Positions 49,030-58,210 of a stretch of 64,000 bases of DNA are shown piece after piece; position 1 is the stretch's first letter; each line of letters opens with the position of its first letter. This stretch comes from Sphingomonadales bacterium UBA2683. Lineage in GTDB: Bacteria; Pseudomonadota; Alphaproteobacteria; Sphingomonadales; Sphingomonadaceae. The notes beneath the pieces are model-generated. The model saw only the letters and a list, made by a program, of their open reading frames with translations, did no database searches and was not told the origin of the DNA. The DNA lies in contig DELZ01000003.1 in assembly GCA_002354635.1 (NCBI GenBank), positions 338,613 through 402,612 of the forward strand. The letters are read 5' to 3'. Position numbers and translations under genes: made by a program.

Positions 49030-49293
49030 TGTCCCCCCTGGACCCCTGCGTCGCTGCCCTTTTCAGACAAAAACGACAGATGTGCAGACCGCATTATTGG
49101 TAAACCACCAATAAATCATTAAGGGCACTCTGCTATGGGGATTGCAGGCTGGCCGTCATCTTTATCCCCGGTTGCGAACACCGAACCGCTTAAACATTGC
49201 CCGATGGAGCAAGTCTCTGTAGGGGGCAGCATCCGCTTTCGGATCACCTCCTGATCAGGAAGCCGCATTTCCAGCAAGGACATATAGACGCAT

Positions 49294-49614
49294 ATGCCGC
49301 CATTTTCAGAACCGACATTTCAAGAACGCACGCAAATGGCGGCAAAAGCCAAGCAGGCTGCACTCAAGAAGCTGAAGGCGAAGCTGCCAGTCAGCCCCGA
49401 AGTCCTTGCCGAACGCAAGGCAGCCCAGCTGGCCCGCGAGCAGAAGCAGGCCAAGGCCCGCGAAGAGAAACGCGCCGCCTTCGAACAGCAAAAGGCAGAG
49501 CGCAAGGCGGCGAAAGAGCAGGCCAAGCCGAAGCTCGCCCTGGGCCTGACGGAAACCGAGAAAAAGGCTGCCCGCGACGAGCGCTATGCGGCGCGCAAGA
49601 AACGCAAGCGATAG
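49294..49614 (+). CDS. Small Lys/Ala-rich protein, DUF6481-like
   Basis: 106 aa, highly charged and predicted to be one long helix. The opening PFSEPTFQERTQMAAKAKQAALKKLKAK and the ending KKAARDERYAARKKRKR match the layout I know for the DUF6481 group of sphingomonads; function unknown, possibly nucleic-acid binding from its charge. The ribosome binding site is not clear. The 264 bases upstream (49030-49293) show no other gene. Confidence 0.68.
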   Translation: MPPFSEPTFQERTQMAAKAKQAALKKLKAKLPVSPEVLAERKAAQLAREQKQAKAREEKRAAFEQQKAERKAAKEQAKPKLALGLTETEKKAARDERYAARKKRKR

Positions 49615-49774
49615 GCTAGATCGGTTCGGCTGCGCCAATGCCGACTTTTACTGTCGCCGACGTTCGGGTGCCGAAAGTGGGAACCTCCAACCATTGAATG
49701 ATCCGGGTCGTTGGGCCTTGCTTGCGCACCGCAGGTTTGCGGTGTAGAGGGCGATTAGGCACTCGGGGGAAAAC

Positions 49775-51058
49775 ATGGCGGAATCTCAGACACTTCCGCG
49801 CACCGTGGGCTTTTGGGGCACCACACTTTTCTCGGTAAATGGCATGATTGGCGCGGGCATTTTCGCTTTGCCTGCCATCATGATCGGCGCTGTCGGCAAT
49901 TTCGCTCCGTGGATGATGCTGTTCGGGGCGCTGCTGATCTTGCCGCTGGCGCTCGTCTTCTCGATACTCGCCACCCGTTTTGACAGCCATGGCGGACCGG
50001 TCTTGTATACCCAAGCCGCTTTTGGCTCTTTCGTCGGCTTCCAGGCCGGCTGGTCGCGCTACGCGTCGGGTGTTGTGGCAGTGGCAGCCAATACCCAGGT
50101 AACAGTCGCATATCTCGCCGTACTGTTCCCCGTGCTGGACGATCCCGTCACGAGAGCGATCGCGGTGATTGGCTTCATCGCCTTTACAACGATTGTCAAT
50201 CTCGTCGGGATGCGCGCTTCCATGGGAACATTGGGAGTGATGACAATCATCAAACTTTTCCCCCTGCTGGTTCTGGTGTTGATCGGTCTTGCGACCCGCG
50301 ATCCTGCCGTCGGACTCAGCTTTCCGGAATTCTCGGAGTTCGAAAGCGTCATTCTGTTGACTTTCTATGCCTATATGGCCTTCGAAAATGGCACATTCGC
50401 AGCTGGAGAAATGCGCAATCCCAAGCGGGACATCCCGCTGGCACTGGTGACAACGCTGGCGGCCGTTGCATTATTCTACATGCTGGTGATCTGGGCCTAT
50501 CTCGCGATCGCGCCTGCCGTTGGTGGCGATGAAAGCGCTCTCGCAGCGGCAGCCGGCGACCTGATCGGGCAAGTCGGCGTGATAACAATCTCGCTGGCCG
50601 CTGCATTCTCGATCGGTGCCAACACGTTGACCGGCGGCATTGTCATCCCGCGCATGACTTATGGCATGGCCGAACAGGGCACGCTGCCCCGTGCCTTTGC
50701 ACATGTCTCGCAGCGGTTTCAGACGCCGGATGTATCGATATTATTCTATGGTGGTGCCGCGATCCTGTTCAGCCTTTGGGCAGGCTTTGCGGTGCTCGCG
50801 GTCGCCAGTACATTGTCGCGCCTGGTGATGTATCTCCTGACGGCATTGGCACTGCCTGTGCTGCAGAGCAGAGACGCCGAAAAGCCGCCCTTCTGGCACC
50901 TGCCGCTGGCGCTGCTTGCTGCTGCTTTGTCGCTGTGGGTCGCCAGCCACGCCAGCGCCGAAGCATTTCAGATGCTCGGCCTGATCCTGCTTGTGGGAAC
51001 GATACTTTATTTCATCACCGTTCAAGGCAAGCCGCTGGCAAGCGCGACGCAGGCATAA
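49775..51058 (+). CDS. APC superfamily amino-acid/polyamine permease
   Basis: 427 aa with about 12 hydrophobic helices. The APC signature lies in helix 1 (SVNGMIGAGIFALPAIMIG), with FYAYMAFENGTFAAGEMRNPKRDIPLAL at helix 6 region. Substrate unknown. Ribosome binding site GGGGGAA a few bases before ATG. Stands alone. Confidence 0.91.
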   Translation: MAESQTLPRTVGFWGTTLFSVNGMIGAGIFALPAIMIGAVGNFAPWMMLFGALLILPLALVFSILATRFDSHGGPVLYTQAAFGSFVGFQAGWSRYASGVVAVAANTQVTVAYLAVLFPVLDDPVTRAIAVIGFIAFTTIVNLVGMRASMGTLGVMTIIKLFPLLVLVLIGLATRDPAVGLSFPEFSEFESVILLTFYAYMAFENGTFAAGEMRNPKRDIPLALVTTLAAVALFYMLVIWAYLAIAPAVGGDESALAAAAGDLIGQVGVITISLAAAFSIGANTLTGGIVIPRMTYGMAEQGTLPRAFAHVSQRFQTPDVSILFYGGAAILFSLWAGFAVLAVASTLSRLVMYLLTALALPVLQSRDAEKPPFWHLPLALLAAALSLWVASHASAEAFQMLGLILLVGTILYFITVQGKPLASATQA

Positions 51059-51200
51059 TCTTCCGGGGGAGCGACTGCCGCGAAATACCGCCAGAACCCT
51101 GCCACGGGGTTTCTCCCGGAGGAGCATATCAGATCTCCAAGCGGTCCCGGCGTGATTCGCAAAAAAGCCGTCGACAAGCGATCAGCGACAAGGCTATCCT

Positions 51201-52451
51201 TTGTTCTTTCGTCCTCAACCGGAACCATCGGGTCTAGTATTGTTATTTGATATTTTGATCATCCTGTCCGTGATCGCGACCGGGCTGGTTTTGATTGCAC
51301 CGCGCCTGTCGCGAGCGCCGGTCTGGCGCGCAACAGTGACGCCCCTGGCCTCGATCATCGGCAGCGGGTTTCTCGTGCTCGCCCCGATTCTGGTGTCGGA
51401 CTATGGTTATATCGCTCCCGCGATCATGGCCGGCCTGTGTCTCGGTGCCTATCTGTTCGGGGCGGCGATCCGCTTCAATATTTTCCACCGCAATGTCGAT
51501 GCGCCGGTCCAGAATGACGGCATCGACAGGCTGGAAATTGCCGCATCATGGGCGCTGGTCTTCGCCTTCACCATTTCGGTCGGCTATTATCTCAACCTGT
51601 TCGGCGCTTTCGGTGTCAGCCTGACCACCTTCGACAGCCCGGCCAATGCCAAGCTGCTGACCTCGGGAATCTATATTCTGATCCTGATCGTTGGCTGGAC
51701 CAGCGGGTTCAAGGCGCTGGAGAAGATGGAATATGGCGCAGTCACCCTGAAGCTGGCGATCATCGTCGGGTTGCTGGTCGGCCTGACCTGGTATTTCTAC
51801 CAGAAGGCGAGCGCCGGAACGCTATTTCTCCATCCGCCGGTGCTGTCCGGCTGGCCCGCCATCACGCTGGCCTTCGGCCTGATCATCACGGTGCAGGGCT
51901 TCGAAACTTCGCGCTATCTCGGCCGAAATTATGATGCCGCCACCCGTATCGCGTCGATGCGGCTGGCGCAGATTGTCAGCGCGGTAATCTACATGATCTA
52001 TATCGGCCTGTTTGCCTATAGCTTCGAGCGGGAACAATTCGCCCTGACCGAAACAGCAATTATCGACATGATGGGAATCATCACCCCGATGTTGCCGCTG
52101 CTGCTGGTCGCCGCTGCACTGGCGGCACAGTTCAGCGCGGCAATTGCTGATACCAGCGGCTCGGGCGGACTGATTGCAGAGCTGACACGGGGCAGGATCA
52201 AGGCGCGGACGGGCTATGCGATATTGGTCGGGGCAGGCCTGCTGATGACGTGGAGCGTCAATATATTCCAGATCATTGCCTATGCCAGCCGCGCCTTTGC
52301 TCTCTACTACACGCTGCAGACGGTGATCGCCGCGCGGCGCGCCTTTCTGATAAAGGGCAACCGGCTCAAGGGCTTCGGCTTTATCGCACTGGCACTGCTC
52401 GGGGTGATGATTGTGCTGTTCGGCAATGACGTCGAATCGTCGAACGGCTGA
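51201..52451 (+). CDS. Multi-pass membrane protein, APC/LeuT-fold-like transporter
   Basis: 416 aa with about 10-12 hydrophobic segments. SIIGSGFLVLAPILV near residue 50 and ITVQGFETSRYLGRNYD near 230 resemble APC-type helix 1 and helix 6 regions, so a transporter is likely. No substrate can be given. There is no ATG near the N-terminus; TTG at 51201 is used because AAGG sits seven bases upstream, but TTG at 51240 also fits the first helix. Ends 7 bases from the convergent pheA. Confidence 0.75.
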   Translation: MFFRPQPEPSGLVLLFDILIILSVIATGLVLIAPRLSRAPVWRATVTPLASIIGSGFLVLAPILVSDYGYIAPAIMAGLCLGAYLFGAAIRFNIFHRNVDAPVQNDGIDRLEIAASWALVFAFTISVGYYLNLFGAFGVSLTTFDSPANAKLLTSGIYILILIVGWTSGFKALEKMEYGAVTLKLAIIVGLLVGLTWYFYQKASAGTLFLHPPVLSGWPAITLAFGLIITVQGFETSRYLGRNYDAATRIASMRLAQIVSAVIYMIYIGLFAYSFEREQFALTETAIIDMMGIITPMLPLLLVAAALAAQFSAAIADTSGSGGLIAELTRGRIKARTGYAILVGAGLLMTWSVNIFQIIAYASRAFALYYTLQTVIAARRAFLIKGNRLKGFGFIALALLGVMIVLFGNDVESSNG

Positions 52452-52458
52452 AATTTGG

Positions 52459-53358
52459 TCAGATGCTGACTGTCCGCGCCCGCGCCTGCCGATAGGTACC
52501 GAGAATTCGCACCATATTGCAGTGGAAACCGAGTTCGGTGAGTGCCCGGTCGATCGCCGGGTCACCGGGTGCGCCCTCGATATCGGCATAAAATTCGGTC
52601 GCGGCAAAGCTGCTTCCCTGCTGGTAGCTTTCCAGCTTGGTCATGTTGACGCCATTGGTAGCAAAGCTGCCCAACGCCTTGTACAGAGCGGCAGGGATAT
52701 TCTTGACCTCGAAAATGAAGGTCGTCATCACCGGGCCATTGGGCTCGGGCATCGCGGCCTCCGGTGCCAACACTACGAAGCGGGTAATATTGTCCGGCGA
52801 ATCCTCGATTGCCTCCTCGATCGGCTGCAGACCGTAGATCTGTGCCGCCAGCCGGGGTGCGATCGCAGCGGCGTGCGGGTCGTCATGTTGCGCGACAAAG
52901 GCCGCGGCTGCCGCGGTATCGGCATAGGCGACCGGGATGATGCCGCGCTTGCGCAGATAATGGCGGCACTGGCCGAGCGCCTGGGGATGGCTCATCGCGG
53001 TGCGGATATCGGCAACGGCCGATTGCGCCATCAGGCAATGCCGGATCGGCATGAAATATTCGTCGACGATATGCAGCCCCGATTCGGGCAGCAGAAAATG
53101 GATATCCGCCACCCGGCCGTGCAGCGAATTCTCGATCGGGATAATCGCGCAGCCGGCCAAGCCGTTTTTCACCGCATCAATTGCGTCCTCGAACGAAAAA
53201 CAGGGCACCGGCAGAGCCTCGGGCGCATAATCGAGCGCGGCCAGATGCGAATTGGCCCCCGGCGCGCCCTGAAAGGCAATCGCCTTTTCGGGCGATTCGG
53301 CGGCCTTTTCGGTCATTTTCCTGACCATGCCCAAGGCGTTTTTCGGAAAGCTGTCCAT
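52459..53358 (-). CDS. pheA: Prephenate dehydratase (monofunctional)
   Basis: Converts prephenate to phenylpyruvate in phenylalanine synthesis. 299 aa: dehydratase domain (about 28-205; IAFQGAPGANSHLAA, IPIENSLHGRV, DNITRFVVL with the catalytic TRF) and C-terminal ACT domain (about 215-290; NMTKLESYQ.. FYADIEG) for feedback by phenylalanine. No chorismate mutase domain. ATG 53358 follows GAGG; the open frame extends further without support. Confidence 0.95.
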   Translation of the reverse strand: MDSFPKNALGMVRKMTEKAAESPEKAIAFQGAPGANSHLAALDYAPEALPVPCFSFEDAIDAVKNGLAGCAIIPIENSLHGRVADIHFLLPESGLHIVDEYFMPIRHCLMAQSAVADIRTAMSHPQALGQCRHYLRKRGIIPVAYADTAAAAAFVAQHDDPHAAAIAPRLAAQIYGLQPIEEAIEDSPDNITRFVVLAPEAAMPEPNGPVMTTFIFEVKNIPAALYKALGSFATNGVNMTKLESYQQGSSFAATEFYADIEGAPGDPAIDRALTELGFHCNMVRILGTYRQARARTVSI

Positions 53359-53570
53359 CTCGTCCCTCTTCTGCGCTGCTGCGATAGTCGAACGGGACGC
53401 AGCGGAGCAAGAGGGAAGTGGCCTGCCAGTCGGGCTGTGGTGCAATTGCCAAGGGGGCCAAGCACAAATTACGGCAATTGAGGCCTTGCGTTGATCCCTC
53501 GGCCTCTTTACAGACAGCACAAATTTGGCAGGCCCTTGGCCGCCGCTCACTCAGGGGTTTGAGACAATTT

Positions 53571-54203
53571 ATGAGCAACAATAACACCATTGCAGGTTGG
53601 GTACTGGCTGGCGGCATCGCGGCTCTCGGATTTTCCATTCTTAGCAGCAAGTATTTCCACGCCGACAATCATCAGCGCCCCGAAGTGATGGGCTATGTTA
53701 TCGAGGGTGTTGAAAGCTCCGATGGCGCCGCAGACGCAGGCCCTTCGATCGAGACCCTGCTGCAGACCGCCGACATCGCGGCTGGCGAAAAGGTCTTTGG
53801 CAAATGTGCCGCCTGCCACACGATCAATCAGGGTGGTGCCAACGGCATCGGTCCGAACCTCTGGGACACGATGGGCAAACCGCACGGCCATGTCGCGGGC
53901 TTCGCATATAGCGATGCGCTGAAAAGTGTTCCTGGCAACTGGGACTGGACCAGCATGGACGCCTGGCTGACCTCGCCACGCAGATATGCCGATGGCACCA
54001 AGATGACCTTTGCCGGTCTCGGCAAGGCCGAAGACCGCGCCAATCTCATGGTCTATCTGAACGCGCAGGGTTCAAACCTGCCGCTTCCGGCTCCGCCAGC
54101 GGTGGAAGAAGCGCCAACGGCAGAAGATGCCGAAGCGGAAGCAGGCGCTGCTGAAGAAGCCGAAGAAGCGGTGGAAGCAGACGCAGCGGCAGCCGAAGAA
54201 TAG
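53571..54203 (+). CDS. Membrane-anchored cytochrome c (CycM-like) with acidic tail
   Basis: 210 aa. One N-terminal uncleaved helix (about residues 6-26) anchors a class I cytochrome c facing the periplasm. Heme site CAACH (C79, C82, H83); distal Met145 in TKMTFAG. This layout matches CycM/c552, which carries electrons from bc1 to cytochrome c oxidase. The last 40 residues are Pro then almost only Glu, Ala and Asp. Start ATG 53571; no strong ribosome binding site. Confidence 0.92.
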   Translation: MSNNNTIAGWVLAGGIAALGFSILSSKYFHADNHQRPEVMGYVIEGVESSDGAADAGPSIETLLQTADIAAGEKVFGKCAACHTINQGGANGIGPNLWDTMGKPHGHVAGFAYSDALKSVPGNWDWTSMDAWLTSPRRYADGTKMTFAGLGKAEDRANLMVYLNAQGSNLPLPAPPAVEEAPTAEDAEAEAGAAEEAEEAVEADAAAAEE

Positions 54204-54224
54204 ACTGAAGCTCGCCGGATTGTC

Positions 54225-55094
54225 CTAGTCGCAATCCAGTTCGTAGAACCGCTGGATAATTTTCCAGGCTTCGTCGGCGGTTTCGACAAACTCGAACAGT
54301 TCGAGATCCTTGCGGCTGACCGTACCTTCGTCTGCCAGTGCCTCGAAGTTAATGACCCGATCCCAGAAAGATTTTCCGAACAGCAGTATTGGCAACGGCT
54401 CCATCTTGCCGGTCTGGACAAGCGTAACCAGTTCGAGAAATTCGTCCAGCGTCCCGAAGCCGCCCGGAAACACTGCCACCGCGCGCGCGCGCAGCAGGAA
54501 GTGCATCTTGCGCAGCGCGAAATAGTGGAACTGGAAACTCAGCGACGGTGTGACATATTCATTCGGCGCCTGCTCGTGCGGCAACACGATGTTGAGTCCG
54601 ATCGATTCCTTGCCGGCATCGGCCGCGCCGCGGTTGGCCGCTTCCATGATCGACGGTCCGCCGCCGGAACAGACAACGAAATCGCGCTTGCCGTCGGCGG
54701 TCAGGCCGCAGTCGCTGGCCAGCCGCGCCAGTTCGCGGGCCTCGTTATAATATTTCGCCTTCTCTTTCAGCCGCTCGGCAATTTTGCGCGCATCGTCGTC
54801 AACCGCCGCCGCGATCAGGGCATCGGCCTTGTCCGGCTCGGGGATGCGGGCTGATCCGTACATCACCAGAGTCGAGCCGATCCCGGCTTCGTCGAGCAGC
54901 ATCTCTGGCTTGAGCAGCTCGAGCTGGAACCGGACCGGGCGCAGCTCCTCGCGGAGCAGGAACTCGGTGTCCTGAAAGGCCAGCCGATAGGCCGGGTCGC
55001 GGGTCTGCGGCGTGCCGACAGCTGCCTTTTCGGCAAATTCGGCCTCTTGCCTGGCGTGGTAAAAACGGCGGTCGTGGAGATCTTTGTTGGTCAT
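54225..55094 (-). CDS. LOG family protein (putative nucleoside-5'-monophosphate phosphoribohydrolase)
   Basis: 289 aa. Rossmann-like LOG/TIGR00730 fold with GGGPSIMEAANRGAADAG and PGGFGTLDEFLELVTLVQTGK (PGGxGTxxE signature). Relatives release free cytokinin bases from nucleotide forms or act as AMP nucleosidases; the role in free-living bacteria is unclear. A ~90-residue N-terminal part precedes the core. Confidence 0.9.
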   Translation of the reverse strand: MTNKDLHDRRFYHARQEAEFAEKAAVGTPQTRDPAYRLAFQDTEFLLREELRPVRFQLELLKPEMLLDEAGIGSTLVMYGSARIPEPDKADALIAAAVDDDARKIAERLKEKAKYYNEARELARLASDCGLTADGKRDFVVCSGGGPSIMEAANRGAADAGKESIGLNIVLPHEQAPNEYVTPSLSFQFHYFALRKMHFLLRARAVAVFPGGFGTLDEFLELVTLVQTGKMEPLPILLFGKSFWDRVINFEALADEGTVSRKDLELFEFVETADEAWKIIQRFYELDCD

Positions 55095-55143
55095 GGCTTC
55101 GCCCTAGAGCAAAGAATTGGGGCTGACCAGAGACCTTCTTCGC

Positions 55144-55827
55144 CTAGCGGCAATATCCGTTTCCGCTCATATCGAGATGAAAATGATCGCGGTGTGCAGC
55201 ATTGTAATTGGGACTGAGAACGGTCCCGAATCGCTTGCAGGCGCTGTCGTGAATCGCGGCCAGGAATTGCATCTCGCGACGACCGCTCTTCCAGTTATTC
55301 TCGACCGTGATCCGGCGCCCGTCGGCAAGCACAAAGGCAGACACATCGATCGCGTTGGCATGGGCGTGCTGCGACAATCTACCGGAGCCGGCGATGTTGC
55401 GGCAACTGTAGCTGCCCATGGTTTCGATACGTTTGAGATCGCTACCGAGATACTGGCGCGCGGCCCGTTTTACGGCATATTCGGTCCATGCGGCAAACTT
55501 GCCGGCCAGTTCGCATTTGACTGGTCCGAGATTGGTCACATCTGCCCCTACATCGAGCAGCTTGATGCTGTCGATCTGGCTGCAACCGCCCCCGAATTGC
55601 CGGTTTGGTAACGGCGAAAAACGGACATTGGCCCTGCCGAGATCGCTGAAGCATTGGCGCGCAGCAGGACTGGGATCAAATGCACCAAGGCCCGCCGACG
55701 ATGAGGGGCGCTGCGCTGACTCTCCCCTGCTGCCCGGAATGGCGCCGCAAGCGCTCAGCAGCACTGATACCATGCCTAGCGCAATCAAGTCGCGTGCGGA
55801 CCACGCCTTTTCGCTTCCTTTACTCAT
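55144..55827 (-). CDS. Extensin-like C-terminal domain lipoprotein
   Basis: 227 aa. N-terminal hydrophobic stretch with lipobox LLSAC (Cys27). The extensin-like domain (PF06904 type) includes YSCRNIAGSGRLSQHAHANAIDVSAFVLADG and HDSACKRFGTVLSPNYNAAHRDHFHLDM. Its H.NA.D and H.DHFH.D pattern resembles the zinc site of D-Ala-D-Ala/LAS peptidases, so a peptidoglycan role is plausible. Confidence 0.88.
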   Translation of the reverse strand: MSKGSEKAWSARDLIALGMVSVLLSACGAIPGSRGESAQRPSSSAGLGAFDPSPAARQCFSDLGRANVRFSPLPNRQFGGGCSQIDSIKLLDVGADVTNLGPVKCELAGKFAAWTEYAVKRAARQYLGSDLKRIETMGSYSCRNIAGSGRLSQHAHANAIDVSAFVLADGRRITVENNWKSGRREMQFLAAIHDSACKRFGTVLSPNYNAAHRDHFHLDMSGNGYCR

Positions 55828-55850
55828 AAGCCCGGTTCTTGCAGAAGATG

Positions 55851-55866
55851 GTTAAAATCAGGCTAA
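55851..55866 (-). promoter_or_regulatory. One-mismatch CtrA-like box
   Basis: Minus-strand TTAG-CCTGATT-TTAAC, one base from TTAA-N7-TTAAC, 24 bases before the start of the extensin-like gene. A wall-related gene behind such a box parallels the M23 peptidase at 30404. Confidence 0.38.
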
Positions 55867-55971
55867 AGTGCACCACCAGAAAAAGCCGGCCAATCAAACA
55901 AATCGATAGGTGCGACAAATAGCGACAAATTTTGGCTGGACCATCGGGTCTACAATATCCATGACAATCGC

Positions 55972-56589
55972 ATGTCGATTTTGCGCATGTTGAACAGCCT
56001 CCCGGCCTTCTGGATAATATTGAGTATACCCGCCATTCTGCTGATCCGCGGATATTGGACAGGCGATATTATCGCGATGGACATGCTGCACCCGACCGGT
56101 GAATTTTCGGCCCGGTTCCTGATCGTGGCGCTGATGATCACACCGCTTTCGGTGATGTTCGGAGTTCGCCGGTGGACCGGATGGCTCATGAAACGCCGCC
56201 GGTCTTTGGGGCTCGCTGCCTTTGGCTACGCCATTTTGCATCTGCTGTTCTACATTATAGATATGGAAGCCCTGAAGCCGATTCTGGCAGAATTCTGGGC
56301 ACCCGGCATATGGACCGGATGGGCTGCCCTGCTGGTTTTCGTGCCGCTGGCCATGACCAGCAACAATGTATCGATGCGTCGTCTGAAGCGGGGCTGGAAA
56401 CGATTGCAGCGACTGGCGTATATCGCTGCCTTGCTGACGCTTGCGCACTGGCTGCTGATACATGATGGATTGGGAGGAGCTCTGGCTCACTTCATCCCGC
56501 TTTTCCTTTTGGAGATATTGCGAGTCATTATCACATATGCCAGAAGAAACAATATGACCAAGCAGCAAGATTCGCTGCAAACCGAATAA
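55972..56589 (+). CDS. Ferric-reductase-like transmembrane protein (MsrQ/YedZ-like)
   Basis: 205 aa with about six helices. HLLFYIID and AHWLLIHDG supply histidines suited to b-heme ligation, as in the ferric-reductase-like transmembrane domain (PF01794). MsrQ normally works with MsrP, the periplasmic methionine sulfoxide reductase, but no msrP is nearby; a small PepSY protein follows instead. Start uncertain: ATG 55972 or 55987, both with weak ribosome binding sites. Confidence 0.83.
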   Translation: MSILRMLNSLPAFWIILSIPAILLIRGYWTGDIIAMDMLHPTGEFSARFLIVALMITPLSVMFGVRRWTGWLMKRRRSLGLAAFGYAILHLLFYIIDMEALKPILAEFWAPGIWTGWAALLVFVPLAMTSNNVSMRRLKRGWKRLQRLAYIAALLTLAHWLLIHDGLGGALAHFIPLFLLEILRVIITYARRNNMTKQQDSLQTE

Positions 56590-56606
56590 AGTTGAAGGAA
56601 ATGACA

Positions 56607-56918
56607 ATGAAATATTCCGCATTTGCTGTGGCGACAGCCGTCGTATTCGCCAGCGCCGGCCTGTCTGCCCCCGCCCTTGCGACCGGCAAAATGAGTTGCG
56701 AAGCCGGCCCGCAGTCGGGTTGGAAAACACGGGCAGAACTGGAAGCCAGCCTGGTAGAACAAGGCTGGACGATCAAGAAATCCAAGGTCGATGGCGGCTG
56801 CTATGAAGTTTACGGCACCACCCCCGAAGGAGACCGGGTAGAAGCCTATTTCCACCCCGTTTCCCTGGAAAAGCTTCTCGTTTCGCGTCGCGGCGAAATA
56901 TTGTTCCGGAAAAAATAG
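56607..56918 (+). CDS. Exported PepSY-domain protein
   Basis: 103 aa. Signal peptide MKYSAFAVATAVVFASAG..APALA fits ATG 56607, with AAGGA seven bases upstream. Mature part: CEAGPQSGWKTRAELEASLVEQGWTIKKSKVDGGCYEVYGTTPEGDRVEAYFHP in outline matches the PepSY_2 pattern; two Cys may pair. It begins just after the membrane cytochrome gene, so the two probably form an operon. PepSY proteins often inhibit peptidases or accompany membrane redox proteins. Confidence 0.85.
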   Translation: MKYSAFAVATAVVFASAGLSAPALATGKMSCEAGPQSGWKTRAELEASLVEQGWTIKKSKVDGGCYEVYGTTPEGDRVEAYFHPVSLEKLLVSRRGEILFRKK

Positions 56919-57032
56919 CCGGTTTCAACTGTAACCGGAAACGCGCTTGACATGCTGCGCCGCACCATACAAAGCGGCGCCGGGCCACGCGGTCCCAACG
57001 CCGCGCGAGCTCTCTGTAAGGAGAAGCGTTAA

Positions 57033-58205
57033 ATGACTGATACGACTATGCCGACGCCTGAGTTGCGTCCTGACTGCCCGAATTTCTCTTCGGGTCCGAC
57101 CGCCAAATTCCCCGGCTGGTCCCTCGACAAAATCAACACCATCGCCATGGGTCGCTCGCATCGCAGCGCCACCGGAAAGGCGCGGCTGAAATATGCCATC
57201 GACCTGAGCCGCGAACTGCTCGGTATTCCCGACGACTATCTGATCGGCATCGTACCGGCCTCCGATACCGGAGCCGTAGAGCTGGCGATGTGGAATATGC
57301 TCGGCGCGCGCCCGGTTACGGTCGCGGCCTGGGAGAGCTTTGGCAATGTTTGGATTCAGGACGCGGTCAAGCACCTGAGGCCTGCCAATCTGACCGTCCT
57401 TGAAGCCGATTATGGTGAAATTCCAGACCTGACAACGATCGACAAGGGTGACGATATCGTCTTCACCTGGAACGGTACGACCTCGGGCGCAAAAATTCCC
57501 GATACCGACTGGATCGCCGATGACCGCGAAGGGGTGACGATCAACGATGCGACCAGCGCCGTCTTTGCCCAGCCGATGGACTGGTCCAAACTCGACGCCA
57601 CAACCTATAGCTGGCAAAAAGTCATGGGATCGGAAGCCGGTCATGGCATGTTGATCCTCAGCCCGCGCGCCGTCGAGCGGATCGAAAGCTATACGCCATC
57701 CTGGCCGCTGCCAAAGATCTTCCGGGTAAAAAAGGGCGACAAGCTCAACACGGCGATTTTTGAAGGCGCGACGATCAACACGCCATCGCTGCTTGCCACC
57801 GAAGATTATATCGCTGCGCTCGAATGGGCCAAGTCGATCGGTGGCTTGTCCGAACTGCACGCCCGCGCCGACCGCAACGCCAAAACCGTCCACGACTGGA
57901 TCGAAGCCACGCCGTGGATGCGCAACATGGTCAGTGATCCTGCAAAGTGGACCAACACCGGCGTCTGCATGGTGTTCCAGGGCGACTGGTATGATGGTCT
58001 CGATGACGATGCCAAGGCCTCCGTGCCCAAGAAGATCGCCGCAATGCTCGAAAAGATGGACATTGCCTACGATTTCAACGGCTATCGCGATGCACCGCCG
58101 TCGCTGCGCATCTGGTGCGGATCGACCGTCGAGCAGGAAGATATTCGCCGTCTGCTGCTGTGGATCGAATGGGCTTACGCTCAGGTGAAATCCGAACTTT
58201 CCTAG
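57033..58205 (+). CDS. serC: Phosphoserine aminotransferase
   Basis: PLP enzyme converting 3-phosphohydroxypyruvate to phosphoserine. 390 aa, the alphaproteobacterial/archaeal-type SerC starting near RPDCPNFSSGPTAKFPGW. The region TTYSWQKVMGSEAGHGMLIL holds the likely PLP lysine. AAGGAG sits nine bases before ATG. First gene of serC-serA-hisZ-purA. Confidence 0.95.
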   Translation: MTDTTMPTPELRPDCPNFSSGPTAKFPGWSLDKINTIAMGRSHRSATGKARLKYAIDLSRELLGIPDDYLIGIVPASDTGAVELAMWNMLGARPVTVAAWESFGNVWIQDAVKHLRPANLTVLEADYGEIPDLTTIDKGDDIVFTWNGTTSGAKIPDTDWIADDREGVTINDATSAVFAQPMDWSKLDATTYSWQKVMGSEAGHGMLILSPRAVERIESYTPSWPLPKIFRVKKGDKLNTAIFEGATINTPSLLATEDYIAALEWAKSIGGLSELHARADRNAKTVHDWIEATPWMRNMVSDPAKWTNTGVCMVFQGDWYDGLDDDAKASVPKKIAAMLEKMDIAYDFNGYRDAPPSLRIWCGSTVEQEDIRRLLLWIEWAYAQVKSELS

Positions 58206-58210
58206 CTTTT

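Noticed and set aside
47680..49122. A 480-codon plus-strand frame opposite the haloperoxidase gene
   Set aside because: The minus-strand product has complete catalytic motifs; this frame is its shadow.
53461..53525. Direct repeat AGCACAAATT (53461-53470 and 53516-53525) in the pheA/cytochrome c divergent region
   Set aside because: Only ten bases and two copies 55 bases apart; could be chance, with no regulator nearby to link it to.
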